Below are positions 35,873 through 45,813 of a stretch of DNA of 64,000 nt, in pieces. This DNA comes from Variovorax sp. TBS-050B (GTDB lineage Bacteria; Pseudomonadota; Gammaproteobacteria; Burkholderiales; Burkholderiaceae_C). The notes below the pieces were generated by a model, which was not told the DNA's origin, searched no databases, and was given only the letters and a program-made list of their open reading frames with translations. The position numbers and the translations under genes were made by a program. Every line of letters begins with the position of its first letter. Positions within the stretch are counted from its first letter, which is position 1. The stretch is taken from contig NZ_JARXYR010000002.1 of NCBI RefSeq assembly GCF_029893635.1, forward strand, positions 2,269,001 to 2,333,000, in the 5' to 3' direction.

Positions 35873-38794
35873 TCACTGGCAGGCTTCGCAGGTCGGATCG
35901 TCGACGCCGCAGAACGCGATGTCGGTCGCGGGAATCGCACTCATCTGCGCCTTCGCCGCAGCGGCCGCGGCCTCGAGTGCGCTCATGCCCGAGGGCGCAT
36001 CGCTGCCGCTGCCCGAGGACACCGCGTTGAGGCGGCCCGACTGCACGGTGGACTTCTCCGCGTGCGTCGCGCTCTGCGTGCGCAGGTAGTAGGTGGTCTT
36101 CAGACCGCGCAGCCATGCGAGCTTGTAGGTGTCGTCGAGCTTCTTGCCCGATGCACCGGCCATGTAGATGTTGAGCGACTGCGCCTGGTCGATCCACTTC
36201 TGGCGGCGCGCCGCGGCCTCGACGAGCCAGGTGGTCTCGATCTCGAATGCGGTCGCGTAGAGCGCCTTCACGTCCTGCGGCACGCGGTCGATCGGACGCA
36301 GCGAGCCGTCGAAGTGCTTCAGGTCCATGACCATCACGTCGTCCCACAGGCCGAGGCGCTTGAGGTCGCGCACCAGGTAGTGGTTGATCACGGTGAACTC
36401 GCCGGACAGGTTCGACTTGACCGAGAGGTTGCCGAAGCAGGGTTCGATCGAGGCGTCGACGCCGATGATGTTCGAGATCGTCGCGGTCGGCGCGATCGCC
36501 ACGCAGTTGGAGTTGCGCATGCCGTCGGCCTTGATCTTCTGGCGCAGCGCGTCCCAGTCGAGCGTGGCCGAGCGGTCGACCTCGACGTAGCCGCCGCGCG
36601 CCTTCTCGAGCAGGTCGAGCGTGTCGATCGGCAGGACGCCCTTGTCCCACAGCGAGCCCTTGTAGCTCGAGTACTTGCCGCGCTCGCGGGCGAGCTCGGT
36701 CGAGGCCCAGTAGGCGTGGTAGCAGATCGCTTCCATCGACTCGTCGGCGAACTGCACCGCTTCCTGCGAGGCGTAGGGGATGCGCAGTTCGTACAGCGCG
36801 TCCTGGAAGCCCATCAGACCCAGGCCGACCGGACGGTGGCGCAGGTTCGAGTCGCGCGCCTTCTTCACGGCGTAGTAGTTGATGTCGATCACGTTGTCGA
36901 GCATGCGCATCGCGGTCGAGATCGTCTTCTTGAGCTTTTCCTGGTCGATCTTGCCGTCCTTCAGGTGCTGCAGCAGGTTCACCGAACCCAGGTTGCAGAC
37001 CGCGGTCTCGGTGTCGCTGGTGTTCAGCGTGATCTCGGTGCAGAGGTTCGACGAGTGCACCACGCCGGCGTGCTGCTGGGGCGAGCGCACGTTGCAGGCG
37101 TCCTTGAACGTGATCCAGGGATGGCCGGTCTCGAACAGCATCGTGAGCATCTTGCGCCACAGGTCGGTGGCCTGCACCGTGCGGCTCGGCTTGATCTCGC
37201 CGCGCGCGGCCTTTTCTTCATAGGCGACGTAGGCGCGCTCGAAGTCGGCGCCGAACAGGTCGTGCAGGTCGGGCACGTTCGAGGGCGAGAACAGCGTCCA
37301 GGTGCCCTTTTCCATCACGCGGCGCATGAACAGGTCGGGGATCCAGTTGGCGGTGTTCATGTCGTGCGTGCGGCGGCGGTCGTCGCCGGTGTTCTTGCGC
37401 AGCTCCAGGAACTCCTCGATGTCGAGGTGCCAGGTCTCGAGGTAGGTGCAGACCGCGCCCTTGCGCTTGCCGCCCTGGTTCACGGCCACGGCCGTGTCGT
37501 TGACCACCTTGAGGAAGGGCACCACGCCCTGCGATTCGCCGTTCGTGCCCTTGATGTGGCTGCCGAGCGCGCGCACGCGGGTCCAGTCGTTGCCCAGGCC
37601 GCCGGCGAACTTCGACAGCAGCGCGTTCTCCTTGATCGACTCGTAGATGCCGTCGAGGTCGTCGGGCACGGTCGTCAGGTAGCAGCTCGACAGCTGCGAG
37701 CGCAGCGTGCCGCTGTTGAACAGCGTCGGCGTCGACGACATGAAGTCGAAGGACGACAGCACCTCGTAGAACTCGATGGCGCGCGCCTCGCGGTCGATCT
37801 CGTTGAGCGCCAGGCCCATGGCCACGCGCATGAAGAAGGCCTGCGGCAGCTCGATGCGCGACTTGCGCACGTGCAGGAAGTAGCGGTCGTACAGCGTCTG
37901 CAGGCCGAGGTAGTCGAACTGGTTGTCGCGCTCGGCCTTGAGCGCGGCGCCGAGGCGGGGCAGGTCGTACTGCAGCAGCTTCTCGTCGAGCAGCTCGTTC
38001 TCGACGCCTTTCTTGACGAACTGCGGGAAGTAGTCGGCATAGGTCTGCGCGCGCTCGGCGGGCATGACCTCGCGGCCGACGATCTCCTTGAAGATCGTGT
38101 GCAGCAGCAGGCGGGCGGTCGCGAAGGTGTAGTCGGGATCCTTCTCGATCAGCGTGCGGGCGGCCAGGATCGAGGCCTTGTAGACCTCGTCGAGCGGCAC
38201 GCCGTCGTACAGGTTGCGCATCGTCTCGGCGACGATCGGCTCGGCCGTGATGCCATCGCCCAGGCCCTGGCAGGCCGATTCGATCAGGCCCTTGAGTTCG
38301 TTCAGGTCGAGCGCCACGCGTTCGCCGCGGTCCAGCACGTGCAGTGCCGGCACGGCCGGGGCCTGCTGCTCGCCCTGCTTGGAGCGCTCCTGCGTGCGGC
38401 GCTCGCGGTAGAGCACGTAGGCACGCGCGATCTCGTGGTGGCCGCCGCGCATCAGGCCGAGTTCGACCTGGTCCTGCACGTCCTCGATGTGGAAGGTGCC
38501 GCCGCCCGGACGCGAACGCATCAGCGCGCGGATCACGCCCTGGGTCAGCGCATCGACCGTCTCGCGCACGCTGGCCGAGGCCGCGCCCTGCGTGCCGTGC
38601 ACCGCGAGGAAGGCCTTCATCATCGCGATCGCGATCTTGTTCGGCTCGAACGGCACCACCGCGCCGTTGCGGCGGATGATCTGGTAGTTCGCGAGGTTCT
38701 GGCTGGAGGGCGAGCCGGCGGTGTCCTGCGGCTGCAGCGGCAGCGTGGAGGGGACGGCACGCGGGGTCGAAGGGGTGTTCAGGGATGTTTGCAT
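35873..38794 (-). CDS. nrdA: Ribonucleotide reductase class Ia, alpha subunit
   Basis: Catalytic subunit of 973 aa reducing ribonucleoside diphosphates. The N terminus carries an ATP-cone (NYQIIRRNGAVVPFEPNKIAIAMMKAF), the allosteric activity site. The active-site region has NLCTEITLNTSDTETAVCNLGSVNL with catalytic cysteines, and the C terminus ends in FCGVDDPTCEACQ, the redox-active CxxC tail. It is longer than E. coli NrdA (761 aa), as in other Burkholderiales. The ATG at 38794 has a GAGGAAG Shine-Dalgarno. Transcription is probably repressed by NrdR through two upstream boxes. Confidence 0.96.
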   Translation of the reverse strand: MQTSLNTPSTPRAVPSTLPLQPQDTAGSPSSQNLANYQIIRRNGAVVPFEPNKIAIAMMKAFLAVHGTQGAASASVRETVDALTQGVIRALMRSRPGGGTFHIEDVQDQVELGLMRGGHHEIARAYVLYRERRTQERSKQGEQQAPAVPALHVLDRGERVALDLNELKGLIESACQGLGDGITAEPIVAETMRNLYDGVPLDEVYKASILAARTLIEKDPDYTFATARLLLHTIFKEIVGREVMPAERAQTYADYFPQFVKKGVENELLDEKLLQYDLPRLGAALKAERDNQFDYLGLQTLYDRYFLHVRKSRIELPQAFFMRVAMGLALNEIDREARAIEFYEVLSSFDFMSSTPTLFNSGTLRSQLSSCYLTTVPDDLDGIYESIKENALLSKFAGGLGNDWTRVRALGSHIKGTNGESQGVVPFLKVVNDTAVAVNQGGKRKGAVCTYLETWHLDIEEFLELRKNTGDDRRRTHDMNTANWIPDLFMRRVMEKGTWTLFSPSNVPDLHDLFGADFERAYVAYEEKAARGEIKPSRTVQATDLWRKMLTMLFETGHPWITFKDACNVRSPQQHAGVVHSSNLCTEITLNTSDTETAVCNLGSVNLLQHLKDGKIDQEKLKKTISTAMRMLDNVIDINYYAVKKARDSNLRHRPVGLGLMGFQDALYELRIPYASQEAVQFADESMEAICYHAYWASTELARERGKYSSYKGSLWDKGVLPIDTLDLLEKARGGYVEVDRSATLDWDALRQKIKADGMRNSNCVAIAPTATISNIIGVDASIEPCFGNLSVKSNLSGEFTVINHYLVRDLKRLGLWDDVMVMDLKHFDGSLRPIDRVPQDVKALYATAFEIETTWLVEAAARRQKWIDQAQSLNIYMAGASGKKLDDTYKLAWLRGLKTTYYLRTQSATHAEKSTVQSGRLNAVSSGSGSDAPSGMSALEAAAAAAKAQMSAIPATDIAFCGVDDPTCEACQ

Positions 38795-38873
38795 TCGCTT
38801 CCTCTCGGTTGGCAATTCTTGTTGGGTGGCAGCGCGGGCCGGGCGTTGCGCGGTGCCGGCGGCCGGTAGGGAG

Positions 38874-38921
38874 ACACTATATCTAGGGTGCGAGGGGGCT
38901 ACAACCCACTAGATGTAGCGT
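38874..38921 (-). promoter_or_regulatory. nrdA promoter with two NrdR boxes
   Basis: On the minus strand TTGTAG (-35, 38899-38904), 17 bp, and TATAGT (-10, 38876-38881) form a good sigma-70 promoter. Two 16-bp sites resembling the NrdR consensus ACACTATATATAGTGT overlap it: 38874-38889 (ACACTATATCTAGGGT) across the -10 and 38906-38921 (CCACTAGATGTAGCGT) next to the -35. The sites start 32 bp apart, three helical turns, as known for NrdR boxes. The predicted result is repression of nrdAB when dATP is plentiful. Confidence 0.85.
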
Positions 38922-39141
38922 TTTCCAGTGGTTGCAAGCACCGTCGTTTTTTGGTCCGGAAGGCGCCGTGGCCGTCGGTGCCGCATGAACAGTGGTTCAT
39001 GGTCTCGCAACCCGCATGGCGCGTGGCTTGCGGGCCGATTTGGGCTTGCAGGGCGCATGGTTGCTGAACGCGGCGTTTGCAATGGTGAATTCGCTCCGCC
39101 GCCGGCGCCGCGCATCGCGAATGGCGACGCGATTGAAAAAA
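38922..39141. other. Intergenic region between ampD and the nrdA promoter
   Basis: About 220 bp with no recognisable gene. It contains a 16-bp perfect palindrome ATGAAC-AGTG-GTTCAT (38985-39000) of unknown function and GC-rich, non-repetitive sequence. No clear terminator for ampD is seen. Confidence 0.5.
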
Positions 39142-39745
39142 TTAGCGGCCCATCGTCTGCGCAGGGAACATGGCGCGGTCCCAGCCCAGTTCGTCGCGCA
39201 GCTGCCGCCAGTCGAACCCGGCGCCCGGATCCTGCTTGCGGCCCGGCGCGATGTGCTCGTGGCCTGCGACGTGGGCGATCGGGTAGTGCTGCGCAAGGGC
39301 GGCGCAGAGGCTGGCGAGCGTCTCGTACTGCGCCGCCTCGAAGGGCGCGCCTTCGAGGCCCTCGAGCTCGATGCCGATGGAATCGTCGTTGCAGTTGGAG
39401 CGCCCGCGCCACGACGAGACGCCCGCGTGCCAGGCCCGGTCGTCGCAGCTCACGAACTGCCAGAGCTCGCCGTTGCGGCGCACGTAGAAATGCGAGGACA
39501 CCTCGAGCCCGCGGATCGACTGGAAGTACGGGTGCGCATCCCAGTCGAGCCGGTTGGTGAACAGCTGCTGCACCGCCTCGCCGCCGTATTCGCCGGGCGG
39601 CAGGCTGATCGAGTGCAGCACGATCAGGTCGGTCGGCGCGAGCCCGGGCCGGGGGCCGAAGTTCGGTGAGCGCAGCGCCTTCGCGAAGCGGTACCAGCCG
39701 GACTGCCAGAGCCCGTCGTCGGCGGGCGCCGGCGACGACGGTGAT

Positions 39746-39762
<17 letters not shown>
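39142..39762 (-). CDS. ampD: N-acetylmuramyl-L-alanine amidase AmpD
   Basis: Cytoplasmic zinc amidase of 206 aa that cleaves anhydro-muropeptides during peptidoglycan recycling. Zinc ligands are the histidine in LIVLHSISLP, the histidine in AGHEHIAPGRK and the aspartate in KQDPGAGFDW; SIGIELEG is the catalytic glutamate region. Its start overlaps the end of pilR by 17 bp, and it shares the operon with pilSR. This placement is common in betaproteobacteria and has no obvious functional link. Confidence 0.95.
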
Positions 39763-41299
<1,537 letters not shown>

Positions 41300-41303
41300 G
41301 GCG

Positions 41304-43001
41304 CTATTGTGTCAGCCGGTTCTCGCTGGGTGCGAACCGGACGAAGAATTCGTTCCCCTCCGGGCCGCCCGCGACCAGCGCGCGCCGCTCGTAGCCGATG
41401 GTCGCGCCATGGCGCCGGCACAGCTCGCGGCAGAGGAAGAGGCCGAGCCCGCTCGACCGGCTTTCGGAGGAGAAGAAGGGCTCGAACAGATGGCGCTGCA
41501 CCGCGGGCTCGAGCGGCGCGCCGTCGCTCCACACCAGCAGCGTCGGCCGGCCCGAGCTGCCGCGCTGGGTGGTGGTCACGACCTGGATCGCGCCGTCGCG
41601 GTTGCTGGCGTAGCGCGCCGCGTTGTCGAGCAGGTTCACGAGCAGGCGGCGCAGGTGCTCGACGTCGAAGCGCACCTCGCTCTCGGCCGCATCGAGCGCG
41701 ATCAGCACGCCCTGGCGCTGGGTCTGGCGCACCCATTCCTCGGCCAGCGCCTGCACCGCCGGGTCGAGCACCACCTGCTCGCCGAGCGACAGCACGCGCT
41801 GCTGGCGCGCCCGGGACACGTCGAGCACGTCGTCCACGATGCGCGCGAGCCGCTGTGCGTTGTGCTGCACCATCGTCGTCAGCTGCCGGTGCGCGGGATC
41901 GGTGAGGTCCTCGTTGAGCAGCGCGCTGGCCTGGGTGATCGCGGCCAGCGGGTTGCGGATCTCGTGCGCCACCGCCGCCGACATGCGGCCCATGGCTGCG
42001 AGCTTCTCGGTGCGGATGCGCGCCTCGAGTTCGCGCAGGTCCTGCAGGAACATCACGCAGAGGCTGTAGCCGCGCTGGTCGCTCGTGGGCGTGAGCCGCG
42101 TGCGCACGCGCACCTCGCGCGCGGCGCCGCGTGCCTGCGCGACCGGGATCTCCTCGCTCTGCGGCGCGCGGCGCGAGAAGGTCTGGCGCGCCAGCGCCGC
42201 GAGCGCATGCCAGGCGGGCTGCGCGTGCAGCGCGAACGGCAGGCTGCGCTTGGCGAGCCCCTGGCCGAGGATCGCGTCGGCCGCGGGGTTCGCGGCATGC
42301 ACCATGCCTTCGGCGTCGATCACCAGCACGCCTTCGCTCAGCGTCTCGATCACCAGATCGTTGACCTGCGCCTGCATCTGCGCGCTGCTGCGGTTGCGCT
42401 GCGCGGTGGCTTCCTCGCGCGCGAGCCGGCGTGCGAGCTCGTGCGCGAGCAGCGCCACCACGAAGAGCCCGGTCCCCGTGAGCGCGGCCTGCACGAAGCG
42501 GGCGGAGGGATCGCCGGGCTGCTGCAGCCAGTGCCAGCCCGCGTCGGCGAGCAGCAGCAGCGTGACCGCGGCCGTGGTGCCCAGGCCCACCGTCACCGTA
42601 CCGAGCACCGCGCTCATGAGCACCGGCAGCGCGAACAGCGGCGTGTAGTTGATGTTGCCGCCCTGCAGCACCTGCAGCGCGGTGAAGGTGCCGAGGTCGA
42701 TGCCGATGGTCAGGAACCAGAGCGTCGCGAAGGCGCGGATCGGCGGGGTGAAGCGGGTGTAGCGCGCGCCGAGGCAGGTCAGGATCAAATAGCCGGCGGA
42801 CAGCGCCATCGCGAGCGGCTGCATCGCCTGCCCGAGCGCGAAGGCCACGCCCTGCAGCAGCACCAGCACGGCCGCGACGAAGCAGCGCGCCGCCATGAAG
42901 CCGCGCCAGAGGCGCAGCAGCGCGGCGCTCTGGCCTTGCGCGGGATCGAGCTCGTCCCAGTCGGTGACGGGCTCGGCTCGCGACCGCAGGGAAGCGCTCA
43001 T
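41304..43001 (-). CDS. pilS: Sensor histidine kinase PilS
   Basis: Membrane kinase of 565 aa partnering PilR in control of type IV pili. The N-terminal half has about six membrane helices (residues about 35-190), as in Pseudomonas PilS. A PAS-like segment follows (LSEGVLVIDAEGMVHAANPAADAILG). The HisKA domain has AAVAHEIRNPLAAITQA, the HATPase domain has LVNLLDNAARYA, and the G2-box region has SSGLGLFLCRELCRRHGA. It sits directly upstream of pilR. Confidence 0.93.
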   Translation of the reverse strand: MSASLRSRAEPVTDWDELDPAQGQSAALLRLWRGFMAARCFVAAVLVLLQGVAFALGQAMQPLAMALSAGYLILTCLGARYTRFTPPIRAFATLWFLTIGIDLGTFTALQVLQGGNINYTPLFALPVLMSAVLGTVTVGLGTTAAVTLLLLADAGWHWLQQPGDPSARFVQAALTGTGLFVVALLAHELARRLAREEATAQRNRSSAQMQAQVNDLVIETLSEGVLVIDAEGMVHAANPAADAILGQGLAKRSLPFALHAQPAWHALAALARQTFSRRAPQSEEIPVAQARGAAREVRVRTRLTPTSDQRGYSLCVMFLQDLRELEARIRTEKLAAMGRMSAAVAHEIRNPLAAITQASALLNEDLTDPAHRQLTTMVQHNAQRLARIVDDVLDVSRARQQRVLSLGEQVVLDPAVQALAEEWVRQTQRQGVLIALDAAESEVRFDVEHLRRLLVNLLDNAARYASNRDGAIQVVTTTQRGSSGRPTLLVWSDGAPLEPAVQRHLFEPFFSSESRSSGLGLFLCRELCRRHGATIGYERRALVAGGPEGNEFFVRFAPSENRLTQ

Positions 43002-43034
43002 CGGTGCGACGTCGTTTCGCAGGCGGCCCGCGTC

Positions 43035-43295
43035 TCAGCCGCGCTCGGCGGCCTGGCGGTGCGCGGCGGTGCAATACATCGCGCCGCCGGGTCCGGCGAT
43101 CGCATCGGCCGCGGGCAGGTGCAGGCCGCAGTGGGCGCAGCGCAGCATGGCCTGCGGCGTGGCCGGCCCGGCCTCCGGCCGCGGCCTGGCGCGCGCCGCC
43201 TGTTCGCGCCGGGCATCGCGCATTTCTTCGCGACGGTTCTTGCGCCAGAGCCAGATCGCCACCGCGACCACCAGGAAGACCAGCAGGTACTTCAT
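43035..43295 (-). CDS. PP0621-like small membrane protein with cysteine motif
   Basis: An 86-aa protein. One N-terminal membrane helix (MKYLLVFLVVAVAIWLW) is followed by a basic region and a C-terminal MLRCAHCGLHLPAADA motif, then YCTAAHR, which gives three cysteines and a histidine that could bind zinc. This matches the PP0621 family of unknown function found in pseudomonads and Burkholderiales. Its ATG overlaps the stop of the upstream CcsA/YpjD-like gene (ATGA). It may be part of the pilSR-ampD operon. Confidence 0.8.
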   Translation of the reverse strand: MKYLLVFLVVAVAIWLWRKNRREEMRDARREQAARARPRPEAGPATPQAMLRCAHCGLHLPAADAIAGPGGAMYCTAAHRQAAERG

Positions 43296-44101
43296 GCCGT
43301 GCCGCGCGCCAGCACCACTTCGAGCACGAAGCGCGACCCCACGTAGGCGAGCAGCAGCAGGGCCGAGCCCGCATACAGCACGCGCCTGGCCGTGCGCCCG
43401 CGCCAGCCGAAGCGCGCGCGGCCGCCGAGCAGTACCGCGAAGCTCAGCCATGCGAGCACCGAGAACACCGTCTTGTGGTCCCACTTCCAGCTGCGCACCG
43501 CAGCGCCGTAGAGGGTTTCGCTGAACAGCAGGCCCGCGAGCAGCGTGGCCGACAGCAGCACGAAGCCCGCGGTGACGAAGCGGAAGGTCAGCCGCTCGAG
43601 CGTGAGCAGCGGCACGCCGCCCTGCGGCTCGGCCGCGAGCCGGATCTGTTTTTCGGCGCGGGTGATGAGCCAGGCATGCACGACCGCGGCGCCGAACAGC
43701 CCGTACGACGCGATGCCGAGCGCCAGATGCAGCGGCAGCCAGGGCGAGGCCGAGACATGCAGCGGCGTGCCCGGGAATGCCAGGGCGAGCAGCACCGCGG
43801 CCGCGCCGAGCCAGGCCAGCACGCGCCGCACCTTGAGCTGCGGATACATGCTGCTTTCGATGCCGTAGACCGTGAGCACCAGCCAGGCGGTGACCGAGAG
43901 CGCCGGCGCGAAGCCGAAGCGCGGCTGGCCGGCGACGAGCCCCTGGGCCAGCACCGCGGCATGCAGCAGCCACGCGAGCCCGAGCGCCCATTGGGTGCCA
44001 CGGCGGCTGAGCCGGGCGCCCGCGGCGGCCGCGAAACCGTAGGCGGCCGCGGTGGCGATGCCCAGCGCCACGGCAAGTGGGGAGGGGATCGCTAAAATCA
44101 T
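43292..44101 (-). CDS. CcsA/YpjD-family cytochrome c assembly-like membrane protein
   Basis: A 269-aa polytopic protein with eight hydrophobic segments. The tryptophan-containing loop RSWKWDHKTVFSVLAWLSF and histidine-bearing PLHLALGIASYGLFGAAVVHAW are typical of the CcsA/CcmC (heme-handling) family, in the YpjD subgroup. YpjD homologues lie next to ffh in E. coli, and here too ffh is divergent just 100 bp away. It lacks the full tryptophan-rich WWD motif of true heme exporters, so a role in cytochrome c assembly is inferred only. Confidence 0.82.
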   Translation of the reverse strand: MILAIPSPLAVALGIATAAAYGFAAAAGARLSRRGTQWALGLAWLLHAAVLAQGLVAGQPRFGFAPALSVTAWLVLTVYGIESSMYPQLKVRRVLAWLGAAAVLLALAFPGTPLHVSASPWLPLHLALGIASYGLFGAAVVHAWLITRAEKQIRLAAEPQGGVPLLTLERLTFRFVTAGFVLLSATLLAGLLFSETLYGAAVRSWKWDHKTVFSVLAWLSFAVLLGGRARFGWRGRTARRVLYAGSALLLLAYVGSRFVLEVVLARGTA

Positions 44102-44201
44102 AGGTGGAGTTTATCTCCCTCCGGCGTGCGCACTGCGTGCCGCACCGCCCCTCACGATTTTCTTCAATGCCCGCCGCAGCGGGCAGCAAGGCACCCCGTT
44201 C

Positions 44202-45590
44202 ATGGCCACCGCCCTCACAGAAAAGTTCTCCCGCCTCGTCAAGACGATGAGCGGCCAGGCGCGCATCACCGAAAGCAACGTGCAGGACATGCTGCGCGAA
44301 GTGCGCATGGCGCTGCTCGAGGCCGACGTGGCGCTGCCGGTGGTGCGCGACTTCGTCGCCCGCGTGAAGGAGAAGGCGCTCGGCCAGGAAGTGCTGGGCT
44401 CGCTCAAGCCGGGCCAGGCGCTGGTCGGCATCGTCAACCGCGAACTCGCCGCCACCATGGGCGAGGGCGTCTCCGACATCAACCTCGCGGCCCAGCCGCC
44501 CGCGGTGATCCTCATGGCCGGCCTGCAGGGCGCCGGCAAGACCACCACCACCGCCAAGCTCGCCAAGCACCTGATCGAGAAGCGCAAGAAGAAGGTGCTC
44601 ACGGTCTCGGGCGACGTCTACCGCCCGGCCGCCATCGAGCAGCTCAAGATGGTGACGAAGCAGGCCGGCGCCGAATGGTTCCCGAGCTCGCCCGAGCAGA
44701 AGCCGCTCGACATCGCGCGCGCCGCCCTCGACCACGCCAAGCGCCACTTCTTCGACGTGCTGCTGGTCGACACCGCCGGCCGCCTCGCGATCGACGAAGT
44801 GCTGATGAACGAGATCAAGCAGCTCCACGGCGCGCTCGATCCGGTCGAGACGCTGTTCGTGGTCGATGCGATGCAGGGCCAGGATGCGATCAACACCGCC
44901 CGGGCGTTCAAGGAGGCGCTGCCGCTCACCGGCATCATCCTGACCAAGACCGACGGCGATTCGCGCGGTGGTGCGGCACTGTCGGTGCGGCAGGTCACGG
45001 GCGTGCCGATCAAGTTCGCCGGCACGAGCGAGAAGATCGACGGCCTCGAGGTGTTCGACGCCGAGCGCCACGCGGGCCGTATCCTCGGCATGGGCGACAT
45101 CGTCGCGCTGGTCGAGCAGGTCACGGCCGGCGTCGACGTGGCGGCGGCGCAGAAGCTCGCGGCCAAGGTCAAGAGCGGCGCGGGCTTCGACCTCAACGAC
45201 TTCCTCGGCCAACTGCAGCAGATGAAGCAGATGGGCGGCCTGTCGAGCCTGATGGACAAGCTGCCGACGCAGATGGCCGCCAAGGCCAGCGAGGCCGACC
45301 TGAGCCGCGCCGAGCGCGACATCCGCCGCAAGGAAGGCATCATCAACAGCATGACCCCGCTCGAGCGCCGCAAGCCCGAGCTGCTCAAGGCCACGCGCAA
45401 GCGCCGCATCGCGGCCGGCGCGGGCGTGCAGGTTCAGGAAGTGAACCGCCTGCTCAACGAGTTCGAGCAGATGCAGGGGATGATGAAGAAGATGAAGGGC
45501 GGCGGCCTCATGAAGATGATGAAGCGCATGGGCGGCATGAAGGGCATGGGCGGGCTCGGCGGCCCCGGTGGGCCGAAGCTGCCGTTCTAG
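44202..45590 (+). CDS. ffh: Signal recognition particle protein Ffh
   Basis: SRP GTPase of 462 aa (E. coli 453) that targets nascent membrane proteins with 4.5S RNA. The N domain (MATALTEKFSRLVKTMSGQARI) is followed by GTPase motifs GLQGAGKTTTTAKLA, VDTAGR and TKTDGDSRGGAALS. The methionine-rich M domain has MKQMGGLSSLMDKLP and a glycine/methionine-rich C terminus. The start is the ATG giving MATALTEKFS. An inverted repeat follows its stop by 16 bp. Confidence 0.98.
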   Translation: MATALTEKFSRLVKTMSGQARITESNVQDMLREVRMALLEADVALPVVRDFVARVKEKALGQEVLGSLKPGQALVGIVNRELAATMGEGVSDINLAAQPPAVILMAGLQGAGKTTTTAKLAKHLIEKRKKKVLTVSGDVYRPAAIEQLKMVTKQAGAEWFPSSPEQKPLDIARAALDHAKRHFFDVLLVDTAGRLAIDEVLMNEIKQLHGALDPVETLFVVDAMQGQDAINTARAFKEALPLTGIILTKTDGDSRGGAALSVRQVTGVPIKFAGTSEKIDGLEVFDAERHAGRILGMGDIVALVEQVTAGVDVAAAQKLAAKVKSGAGFDLNDFLGQLQQMKQMGGLSSLMDKLPTQMAAKASEADLSRAERDIRRKEGIINSMTPLERRKPELLKATRKRRIAAGAGVQVQEVNRLLNEFEQMQGMMKKMKGGGLMKMMKRMGGMKGMGGLGGPGGPKLPF

Positions 45591-45606
45591 ACGTTCCGGA
45601 AAGCGA

Positions 45607-45725
45607 ACAGCCGAACGCAGAAGGAAGACACAAGCGACGCAGAAGTCGCAGAAGAACCCGAAGAAAAATCCTCGGAATCGTTCTGCGACTTCTGCGAAAC
45701 CTTCGCGACTTCTGCGTTCGGCTGT
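45607..45725. repeat. Dispersed inverted repeat, copy A
   Basis: Outer arms form a perfect 17-bp inverted repeat, 45607-45623 and 45709-45725 (ACAGCCGAACGCAGAAG and its complement). Inner arms form a 16-bp inverted repeat, 45638-45653 and 45681-45696 (CGCAGAAGTCGCAGAA). Between inner and outer right arms is the sequence AAACCTTCGCGACTTCTGCG, shared exactly with copy B at 58253-58386. It lies just past ffh. The near-palindromic, non-coding structure suggests a REP/MITE-like element of the host lineage. Confidence 0.8.
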
Positions 45726-45758
45726 CCGCTCCCGTTCCCGTTCCCGAACGACAGCCGT

Positions 45759-45784
45759 AAAAAAGCCGGCGCAGAGGCCGGCTT
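45759..45784 (-). terminator. Intrinsic terminator of opgH
   Basis: On the minus strand AAGCCGGC pairs with GCCGGCTT around a short loop and is followed by six T (45759-45764 as A on the plus strand). It lies about 30 bp past the opgH stop. The plus-strand reading has no T-run, so it serves the minus strand. Confidence 0.8.
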
Positions 45785-45813
45785 CATGAAGCGGATGCGC
45801 CGCTGTCAGCGCA

